A DNA stretch of 57,762 nucleotides, from contig FN649727.1 of the NCBI GenBank assembly GCA_000310025.1, positions 6,860,796-6,918,557 on the forward strand, given 5' to 3'. The notes beneath the pieces are model-generated. The model ran no database searches. It saw nothing but the letters and a program-made list of their open reading frames with translations, and was not told the origin of the DNA. A program made the position numbers and the translations under genes. Shown here in pieces: positions 24,323 to 33,900 of this stretch. This DNA is from Ectocarpus siliculosus (lineage: Eukaryota > Sar > Phaeophyceae > Ectocarpales > Ectocarpaceae). Every line of letters starts with the position of its first letter. The stretch's first letter is position 1.

Positions 24323-24350
24323 CATCGACCGCGCCAACCGGCTGGCCGAT
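24323..24350 (+). repeat. Dispersed repeat, copy 1 (ACCGCGC-AACCGGCTG family)
   Basis: Matches 51149-51176 and 52804-52832. The common core is CGACCGCGC(T/C)AACCGGCTG(A/G)CC(A/G)ATG, preceded in all three by a GCGTGT...TTTGTT stretch. Confidence 0.75.
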
Positions 24351-24689
24351 GAAAATACGGCCGATATAGAAAGAGCTTCTCAAGGCCATGGTCTGGGACC
24401 CCGTGAGGGGGGCGTCATGGGAGGACTGTAGGCTATTCTCGGGAATAACAAAGTAGTCTAGTGTAGATGAAGAGATGCACGCCGTTCTACCGAAGGTACA
24501 GTGCTACTTTCTACTGTACTCGTGTTCGTTTCGGCCCCCCTTGGCATGATGTTGCTGCTTCCATCAACCTCCTTGCAATGTGTGTGTGTGTGTTCTTCCG
24601 ATTTATTCTGGCGCCAGCCTCTACACGGTATCTGTTTGACTATTCAGCCGCGGTAACACAGGTGTGCGGGAGATGATCACGACACACGA

Positions 24690-27230
24690 CCATGTTGTCG
24701 TCGTAATATTTTTTGACGATCAGGAGATGATAGGAAAACATCCCCGTGTTTCCTAACGTAACACTTAAGGTTCCCAGTGACCACATGCACGGAAAGAGGG
24801 GCTGCCCTGAGCGATCTGTAAGGCACGCTGCCGCCACCGCGACAGCAGCATCACACCTTTTCGCCTCTCTGCCTGCCCCTTCAGCACCCAAGGCTTCGCA
24901 CCGGAGAGCTGTAGTCGATGAAACCGAGCCCTACTGCTGTCGACCACCCAGCAGATACAACGGCAGAGAACCTAGACACTATTAGACACACAGGACACGA
25001 ACGCCCGGATCCATGGAAAGATAAGCCCCCAAGAAAAAGCTGCACCTACTGGGCGATATTTTGTGAGCTGCGACAGCACGCACAAGCAGTGAAATCAGCA
25101 GCTTCAGCAGCTTCCTTCCTTCGTGTGGAGTCGCCCGCTGCTGCGCTTGGCAAGTTCAGTTCAAGAGTTGTTGACAAGACAGCAGCAGTTGCCGTGGACT
25201 CGATCCCACTCGATCCGGTCGCCTTGACGGCGGCCTCGCAGCGAGTCGAGGGCGTTGTCCGAAAGGGGGACGGCGAAACGGCCAAAGTAAAACTCTCCCC
25301 GCCCCTCACGCCAAGTGAGGGAGAAGCGCGGCGAAGACTTTACAAGAGATAACGCCTTCGTATCAAGAAACGAGGGCGCGAGATCTCCTTGCGATGGCTT
25401 CGCGCCGCTCCCTCACCTGGCGTGAGGGGCGGGGGTAATAAGAGTTTTCGTTTTTCCAGTTCCGCTGTCCCCCTTCTTGAGCGCCCTCGACTGCTGTCAT
25501 GTCCAGCGTCACGGTGGTTGGATCGGAGCAGTGTGGCCGAAGATGTGGCCCGATCGTGCTTGCCAAGTTGAGAGCTACGAGCAAAGTGACCATCTCCGGA
25601 ACAGGTTTACCACAAGCCGAAGACGCGCCAGGGCTTATCGACAACTCGTACCGCCGTCTCGTCAACAAGGAGGCCGTGAAGGATACATATGTGGTGCGAG
25701 AAATACGGCGACGACAATTTGCCTCTCTGCGAGTGCGCACACTTTGTTGTGCCTGCTGATGATGTTGTCGTCTGCCCGACGGGCTCGTTTTGAAGACATG
25801 AGATTTGTTGCTGACTAGCCCTATTGGTCATCGGCGTGTGTGTTGCCTTGCTCCGGATATGTGCACCGATCGATGTCATCGGGGACCGGCAGACGCACGA
25901 GAACAAAAAATATGACGCTACCGTCCTCGAGACGAGGTTGCATGCGAAACCTCACGGAGCTTTGCGCTACATAGGGCCGTTGGCATGTGTACGCGCTGCT
26001 TGCTCACTGCTGGGAGCACGGGTCCTCGTTGGGCTCGTGGACAGTATCGCGCAGCCCAGGAACCCAACACCCGTGCACGATTCAACGCAAGCAATACACG
26101 TTCTTGCACTATCGGCACCGCAACTATGTATGATTGACTACCACGCAGTATTTGCTCCTCTGCCTTGGAGGTTTCCTCCTCTCCCAGTCGGTACGGTGCA
26201 GTCCCTGTGTCTCGTCTGCTCAAAACTCTTGCTATACGCCGCGATGCATCCTTGGGAGCGGTCGTGGAACGAAACAAGAGCTGGGGTGAAAAAGCCTCCG
26301 CCGGCCGTTGTTGTAGGATACGTCAACCGATTGGTCAATGGGTGGCCGCTTCGGGGGGAGGCCTGCAACGGCGCCAACTTAGCCGATTCAGGGGGGCTCC
26401 GCACGTCGTAAGTTACGACGGACGCCCCACCGTGTCGCCTACGTTGCCGCTGCAATCGGACCGTCCCTCGAACTGGCCGCTCGTCGACCAGTCGGTTGAT
26501 GCGTCCTGGAACATCCGCGGGTGATTTTTCGCCGCCGTTCTCGGTGCTTTCCACGATCGCTCCCTAGGATGCGTCGCGCGTCAAGCAAGAGTGCAGTAAG
26601 CAGACTAGACGCAGAGATTGTACTGACCGAGGGAGAGGGCGAGAGGTTGAGTCGGCCTAGCGCAATAGAAAAAGGAAGACGATACGCAGGGATTGTACCG
26701 ACATCGAGAAGGGGAGGAGGAGTATTTACTGAACAGTCACGACAGAATAGTAGCAAATACTGCAGTGCTACAATGTTCTAGCCCCGTCGACATACACAGC
26801 TGCAGTGCCGAGAGTGGCAAGACGTCCGTTGCTTGCATTAGCCGTACGCGGGTGTTGTTCCTGGGCTGCGCGATCCAGGGTACGTCGTTTTCTTGACGTG
26901 CCGCCCGAAGCAGAAGCCCGTACACGTCTGTGTTTCTGCGTGCGTTCCGTTGTATCTGCTGGGTGGTCGACAGCAGGAGTGCATGGTTTCATTGAATACA
27001 GGCTCTCGAGCACCAAGCCTTTGGGTTCTCAAGGCGCGGAGATGGTGAACGGGTGTGATACTGTTGTCTGTGGTGGCGTAGCGTGCCTTGCGTAGCGCTC
27101 AGGGCAGCCTCCCTTTCCGTGCGCATGTGTTCAGTGGGAAGCTTAAGTTCCTACCCAGTTGAAAACCCGGGGATGGTTTAATTTCATCCCCTGGGTGTTA
27201 AATACGGTGTCAGGATCATCTACAACACAC
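24690..27230. mobile_element. Large inverted-repeat (foldback/long-TIR) element with nested insertion
   Basis: Right arm 27230 down to about 26414 matches, in reverse complement, a left arm split into about 24690-24975 and 26043-26410. Shared blocks include GGCTGCCCTGAGCG (24800s and 27100s), CAGCAGATACAACGG (24950s and 26950s), ATCGCGCAGCCCAGGAAC (26046 and 26870s), GGGAGCG-TCGTGGAA (26255 and 26560s) and TCAACCGA-TGGTC (26320 and 26490s). The centre is the perfect palindrome CGTCGTAAGTTACGACG (26404-26420). The left arm is interrupted by about 1.07 kb (24975-26043). The right arm contains a partial internal duplication (two GTACAATC/GTACAATCTCTGCGT blocks). No transposase was recognised, so it would be non-autonomous. 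The right end lies about 50 bp from the 3' end of tRNA-Gly. Ends are approximate and no clear target duplication was found. Confidence 0.75.
25297..25436. repeat. Hairpin inside the nested insertion
   Basis: Arms of about 30 bp: CCCCGCCCCTCACGCCA at 25297-25313 and its reverse complement TGGCGTGAGGGGCGGGG at 25418-25434, extended by AGTGAGGGAG / CTCCCTCACC. The loop is about 80 bp. It sits within the segment that splits the left arm of the foldback element, which suggests a second, smaller element. Confidence 0.75.
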
Positions 27231-27260
27231 GGAAGAAAACCTATCCTTGGAGGCGACAAG

Positions 27261-27267
27261 AAAAAAA
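27261..27267 (-). terminator. RNA polymerase III T-run after tRNA-Gly
   Basis: Seven A on the plus strand are seven T on the tRNA strand, beginning 11 bases past the tRNA 3' end, as expected for Pol III termination. Confidence 0.7.
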
Positions 27268-27277
27268 CGAAACAAAA

Positions 27278-27348
27278 TGCATCATCCGTGAATCGAACAC
27301 GGGTCGCGTGAATGGCAATCACGCATTCTACCACTGAACCAATGATGC
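27278..27348 (-). tRNA. trnG-GCC: tRNA-Gly (anticodon GCC)
   Basis: 71 nt on the minus strand, no intron. The acceptor stem GCATCAT/ATGATGC pairs perfectly, with discriminator A. The D-arm is TGGTTCAGTGGTAGAATGC (A box). The anticodon stem CGTGA/TCACG flanks loop TTGCCAT, with GCC at positions 34-36. The T-arm CCGTG-TTCGATT-CACGG holds the B box. CCA is not encoded, as usual for a nuclear tRNA. A T-run follows. Confidence 0.96.
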
Positions 27349-27975
27349 AACTGTATGGTATTTCAGACCCGGATCCCTGTTTCTGAAGGAAGCAAACTGG
27401 TCGCGATCTTTTCGTACGTTTGAGCGGAGGTATCATAGATATCTAGACGAGGTAGCATTGACAACTGTGACATGTCGAGAATAGACAGAACGACGAGGCT
27501 GCGACCGTTACACGCACGCAAACCACGCTTTTGCAAAGTGCGCTGTGAATCTGGAGACCGAACCCTGTCGTCCATCCTCCTTCTCCTCCTCCTCTTGTGC
27601 CCCCGGGGGCGGGGGGGAGCCCGATGCCTAAAAGGCGGCGTGTTGGCGTTTATTTTCCCGCTACATACCGTAATAGACTGGCGTGTTTTCGATGGCATAG
27701 CCGGCTACAACAACCGCGGTCGATGCTATATATATACTCAAGAATACTTTTTAGGTGAAACGCTCGCCCTACCTCTGATGCAATGCACGCATGGACGTAC
27801 GCATCCCGCTACATATCGCACAAGACTGGCGTGTTTTTTCGATGGGATGTGGTATATAAAATAGTGTAGCCGGCTAAAATCATTCAAAGATGATGCATAC
27901 GCTCGCCCTTTCTTCTGATGCAATGCACGCGTACACACTTGCGCGCGCTGTCGCTTGACGCGCCCCCTACTCCAG
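27349..27975. other. Upstream of BABAM2 first visible exon; contains a tandem duplication
   Basis: No coding exon recognised, although the missing N-terminal exon of BABAM2 may be here. A ~146-bp tandem duplication is visible: unit 1 (about 27676-27796) and unit 2 (about 27822-27935) share AGACTGGCGTGTTTT-CGATGG, ATAGCCGGCTA and CTCTGATGCAATGCACGC. Both contain TATATA-type sequence (27728-27737 and 27853-27859). Confidence 0.5.
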
Positions 27976-30900
27976 GCGAGTTTGCAAGAGCCCGTGACGG
28001 GGGGCTTCGCCCAGAGCGAGGACATCGTGGTGAGCGTGTTCATCCCGTACTGCGAGTCCGGGGCGGAGTGGGAGGTGGTCATCGACGGGGACGCGCCGGA
28101 GAGGTGCCCCGACCTGGTGCCGTTCCCGTCCACCGAAGGCGACGTCAACAGGGTACAGTAGACATACTCTCTGCATGTGGGACGCTTCCTTTCTTTTTTG
28201 TGTGTACAAGTGGAAGTGTGGATACATCGTGGGCGTGTAATTTTGTTTTTTAAGTCGATTGTATTTGCTGGTTTGTGGAAGGGGTGAGGGGTGCGGGCGG
28301 GGGGGCGGGGGGGAGTGTTGCTGGTGTTGTTCTTGTGCCTACAGACGCGTCGTGTGTGTACTCTGCGTACCCCCTCTTCTTCACGGGAAAAAGAGGAAGA
28401 AGGCGTTTTGTCCCACATCACGATTTGTTGCTTTATTGTTTGTCCTCAACTTCCCCTCTTTTTCTCGCGACCTGTACTTCTTGTGTTGCGTCGCTCTCTT
28501 CTTCGTTGCTGCTGCCGCTGCCGCCGCCAGGGGTTTACGCAGGGCATGCACGAAGCGTACAACACGTACCGCTTGGCCTCGCTCGAAAGCCTTAAGAAGT
28601 GGGACCTTTTCAGACGTCCCAGCTCTCTTGCCGCCCTCGCTTTGGACATCAAGCAACTCCGACGGTGGGGTTTTTGTGTGTGTGTTCCATGTATTTGTTT
28701 TTGTTGAGGATTGTTTCCCACTGTCATCAAAATCAACCCCCCGTCAAATGGTCAGCTTTGGCCTGGTTCTTTCGGTCAAGGCGCTGGAGCTGTTGCTTTT
28801 TAGCGAATTAGCGTGGCAACGTACGGTAGTGCTGCCGTATGGGACCGCGGGGGGTAACATCTCTGTGTACAGTCGGGCACCGCTGATGATATCCCCCCCC
28901 CCCCCCCCCGGCCTCGCTTCTTTCCCTCTCTCCCCCTTTCTTCNNNNNNNNNNNNNNNNNNNNNNNNNNNNNNNNNNNNNNNNNNNNNNNNNNNNNNNNN
29001 NNNNNNNNNNNNNNNNNNNNNNNNNNNNNNNNNNNNNNNNNNNNNNNNNNNNNNNNNNNNNNNNNNNNNNNNNNNNNNNNNNNNNNNNNNNNNNNNNNNN
29101 NNNNNNNNNNNNNNNNNNNNNNNNNNNNNNNNNNNNNNNNNNNNNNNNNNNNNNNNNNNNNNNNNNNNNNNNNNNNNNNNNNNNNNNNNNNNNNNNNNNN
29201 NNNNNNNNNNNNNNNNNNNNNNNNNNNNNNNNNNNNNNNNNNNNNNNNNNNNNNNNNNNNNNNNNNNNNNNNNNNNNNNNNNNNNNNNNNNNNNNNNNNN
29301 NNNNNNNNNNNNNNNNNNNNNNNNNNNNNNNNNNNNNNNNNNNNNNNNNNNNNNNNNNNNNNNNNNNNNNNNNNNNNNNNNNNNNNNNNNNNNNNNNNNN
29401 NNNNNNNNNNNNNNNNNNNNNNNNNNNNNNNNNNNNNNNNNNNNNNNNNNNNNNNNNNNNNNNNNNNNNNNNNNNNNNNNNNNNNNNNNNNNNNNNNNNN
29501 NNNNNNNNNNNNNNNNNNNNNNNNNNNNNNNNNNNNNNNNNNNNNAAACCCCCCCCCCCCCCCCCCCCCCTTTCCCCGATTTCCGTCACCTTCGCACCAA
29601 ATCCTCTCTTTCCGAACACAGAAACCACGAAATACAAAAGCTGGAGAATTCGCCGCTCGCGAGGTGAGAAGGAGGAAATTTTCTACGAAGTACCACGTAC
29701 GAGTATTTTTCTACAGAGATAGCAGCAGCCCGCAAGCGTGTCGGGGCGCAAGAAAGGGTCCAACCGGGGTCCCTCTAGACTGTAGAGCGGGCCACATAGG
29801 GTGGGGTGGCCGGTGTAGGGCGGAAAAAAAATCTCTTGGCACAGCAGGTAGTACGATGAAGTTGTGTTGTACTTTGAACAGGGCGGGTACCCGCCATGTC
29901 GTCGGCCTGGCGCATTCCCGACCAATCTAGAGGGACCCCGACTGTACAGAGGGAACAGGGGGCAGGGTAGAAGCTCTGTGTGATGTTGGATGGTTGCGAG
30001 GGTGGTGTTGCTGTTGTTGGGCATGCGAGCGCAACGTTTGGCCGGCTTGTGAAAAGGGCATACGCGTGCGTCGCTGGTTCAGTGCACGACCTGCACCACC
30101 CGCCGGCCTTCCGAAATCAAACACTCGCTCCCTGTTTTCAACCAACATCCTTTTTTTTTATAGCGGCACACGCCTCTGTGTCGTTCTTTTGAATCGTCGA
30201 CCCGGTGGTACCAATCATGGGCCTTCCTTGAGGAAAGTCATCATCCTGAATGCAACGCATGTGTTGCGTTGCTTTTTTCGTTTGTTGCGTGTCCATCGCC
30301 ACGCGTGTTGCCGCCGCCGCCAGCGCTATGAGCTTCCACTTGGGCTACTTGCGTGACCGGCAGGAAGACATAGAGTTGCTCGTTTCGAGGGCAGGGGCGC
30401 GCCTGGCGTTCCCTCTGTGGCCTGATCCGACGGCGGCGGCCGCTACGGCATCGACAGCAGCACAAGCAGGGGCAGAGGCAATAGAGGGAGAGGGCGGGGG
30501 TGTAGATGCTGAGGGCGAAGGGCCGATGTTCGTCTACGGCCGAGCGGGGGTCAGGGTGCGGATGGAGTGGACGCAGGTTGACGGAAACAGACCACCAGGT
30601 ATGCAGTTTTCCAAGGGGGGGGGGGGCGTACTCATTTGTTGCTTGCCGTAGTTATTTGACCATTGACCACGCGTCCCTTTCGAGACGGAGCACCGTTCCT
30701 ACCCCTACTAGAGACACCACCAACGTTTGGGAGCTCTTTACGTTTCTGCCACAAACTACATAAAAATTTCTTCCCATCTTATCCCCGTCCTCTAGGGCCT
30801 CTTGTGCCCACCATCTATCCCCAATTATCGCGATCGTTTTTTCGCTGTTGTCTAATTTACCAAACTTGTCCATGTCACACCCTCTCTGTCTCATTTCCTC

Positions 30901-33900
30901 CTCGAGATCCTCTCTTTCCTTCCTGTACAACTCACACTCCCCAACTATGTGGGGTCTACTCTCCTCCGATTGGCCACATGGACATGTGTGTCTATCCTCC
31001 TCTTCCTCTCTCCTACGGCTGGTATACCTCTTCCTCCGTTCTGGCAAGTCCAGATCGCCTACTCGAAATTGCAATTTCAGCTTTTTCGCGTAGTCCATGG
31101 GGCCGTCCAAGTACGTCTTCATCCCTATCCCTTCTTTCAACTTCCCGTATATCTCCAAGTGGTCTTCGCTTCGTACCTTCTTCCGAAGGGTTGCCTCCTC
31201 CCTACTTTCTAGCATCTCCTTGACTTTCGTCTTGAACCCCCCGAACCCTTCCGTGTCCAACGTCTCCTCCTCGTCTCCTATCTCCTTCCAAACCTTCTCT
31301 ACCACCTTGTCCCATCTGATTCCCTTCTTTCCTGGAGTCGCTTTTCCCCAAGCTGCGTTGTCAACCATGGCTGGTAGTCTATCGTCCGACATTGTACTTA
31401 CCTTGTACTGCCACTTCAACTTCTGCATGTCTCTCTTTGTTTTAAGAGAGTACATTCCCAATTCTGCTCTCAATACAGTGTTGCTCGTTGTACTGAACAT
31501 CCTAGTATTTTCTTGGCCGCTGCCATCTGCACCGTTTCCAGCTGCTTGACGGCCTTTTCGTTACCTTCCCATACCTCTCCTGCATACTCTAGCTTAGGTA
31601 CAATCACATTCAAGAGAATACACCTCTTAATCCTAGTGTCTAGGTGTGGGTCCGTAAGGATCTCGTCCATCTTGCCTATCTGAGCTTTACCCTTCCCAAT
31701 CAACTTCGCTATGTGTGCGTCCCATGAGCACTCCTTCGAAATCTCTACTCCCAGGTACGTATACTTGTCTACTACCGGTAGTTCTTCCTCCCCCCATTTC
31801 CATTTGAATTCTACGGGATTTTTCTTGTCTTCGTTACAGACCACTACTGCGCATTTTCCTACGTTCGCCGACAGTCTCCATTTTCGGGTGTATCCTACCG
31901 CCGCATCTATTTGTTCTTGCAACCCTTCTGGTGTTTCGGATACCCCCACGAAATCATCTGCAAACATCAGTCCGGACACACTCTTTCCCCCTACTTGGAC
32001 TCCCTGTCTTACTGCTTCAACCGCCCTTATCAAATCGTTGATGTAAATCTTAAAAAGAGTGGGTGACATCGTACAGCCCTGTGCGACTCCTTGGAGTATA
32101 TCCACGTACTTCGAAATTTCCCCATCCAACATCACCGCACTTCTTGTGCATTCTGTCATCTTTTTTCAACATCCTCCACATTTTCCCCCGGATGCCGATG
32201 TCCCACATCTTTTTCCACAATCCATTGCGCCATACGGTGTCGTAGGCTTTTTGTACATCTAGGAAGAAACAGTATGTCGTACGCCCGGCGTCTTTCCTAC
32301 CTTGGATGATTTTACTCAACGTATATACATGGTCTACACAACTACGATCTGGTCTAAATCCAGCTTGTCCTTCGCTGATCTTTTGTTTCCCCCTCCAACA
32401 TGTCTCCCATTCTATTGTCTATCATCTTGCCAAACAGTTTCCCCACTGTGCTCAGCAGGGTTATCCCTCTATAATTCCCCGGGCCAGTTTTATCCCCTTT
32501 TTGAACAGGTTCACGACTACTCCTTCTCTCCATCTCTTCGGCGCGTACTCGTGTTTCCATATCCAGTTGAATATCCGGACCAACATGTTAATCATCCCCT
32601 CCCCCCCCAGTTTCAAAAGCTCGTTCACAATTCCATCAGCCCCTGCCGCTTTTCTATTCTTGAGTTTCGCTACGCAGTCCTCTACCTCTTCTCGTGTGAA
32701 CTCTCCCTGCAACCCGTCTACATCACTACATTCCCTCCGAGATCTTTCAACGTTTTCCTCTGCCCACGAGTTGATTTCCTTCTCAAACTCCGAGTCGAAG
32801 TTGTCGTTGGTGGTGGGTGTCCCAAGTTTGCGGTAGTGCTCTACTAGTACTTCCCTCTTTCCTTTAGAACTGCTTGCCATCTTACCCTCGGCAGATCTTA
32901 GTGTCGTTATTTCCGTGTCTCCCCCTCTCTTCTTGCCCACTATCCCTTGAATTCCTACCCACATTTGCTTCATCCCCCCCTCAAAATCTTCGTTAGTCTT
33001 TTGGACTACTTCCTCCCACAACCCTTTCTTCTTCACGACCAACTCCTTCACCCTCTTTCTACTTTCAACATACTCCTTCCATCCTGCATCTGTTTTCCCT
33101 GCCGCATATTTTGCGTGTGACTCTCTACGTACTCGAATTGCTTGCTTGATTTCTTCGTCCCACCACTTCACTGCTCTCTTACAAACTATCAACTTTCTAC
33201 CTAGAACTCTACTTGCTGTTGTGTTTACCAGCTCTTCCCACCCTTCTATGATTCTAGACCCGGCCTGGTCCCGGCCTTCGGCATCCTTCGGTGTACCCAT
33301 TGCCTCTATCAACTCCGAGAGTTTCTTGTCGTTTATAGCCATCTCTTCTTGGAACTCTACCCTCGTTTCTTCTACTTCTAGCTTATCTATTCTCCATCTG
33401 TACATTTTCCTGCGTCGCCTACTCTGTATGACTCTCGTCTGTTGTAGGGCTGTCCACACCAACGCGTGGTCTGTAGTGCCTACATCCGTTGTGCATACTC
33501 GTACTTCCGTCTCTTTCCCCCCATTCTCTACGACTATATAGTCAAGGATGGAGCGTTCTCCTTTTTTGAAACATTGCCTAGTCCATTCCGGTTCTGTCTT
33601 TCGTACTCTACCGTTCAACACCTTCATCTCGCTACTGTCAAGGAACCTCAGCATTTCTTCCCCGTTTTTGTTCGTGGCTCCCTCCCCGTATTGCCCTATG
33701 GCTCCGTGTGGGTTCGTGGTTCGCCCGATTCTTGAATTGAAGTCCCCAACTAGAACTACTTCTCCCTTTCTCTTCAAGTTTTGTACATCCGCTGCTACCT
33801 CCTCGAACCCTATCCTGATGTCATTCACCATATTCTTCGACTCTGGTGGCATATATACATTTCCTACGAACAAGTCCTTCCTTCCCCGTTCCCCTGGTAC

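Larger units (their letters stand above)
22721..24689. other. Intergenic, no gene recognised
   Basis: Upstream of the kinase gene. Short frames here have no recognisable domains or phase-compatible exon chains. It contains one copy of a dispersed repeat (22822-22886) and one copy of another (24323-24350), both listed separately. The kinase promoter should lie at its left edge. Confidence 0.6.

Noticed and set aside
24918-25352. 144-codon plus-strand frame in the foldback element
   Set aside because: It starts in the left arm and runs across the nested insertion boundary; composition is low-complexity Ala/Ser and no domain is visible.
28259-29722. 487-codon plus-strand frame across the N gap
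   Set aside because: About 200 of its codons are N. The flanking parts are intron sequence, and the real BABAM2 exon (28531-28664) is spliced elsewhere.
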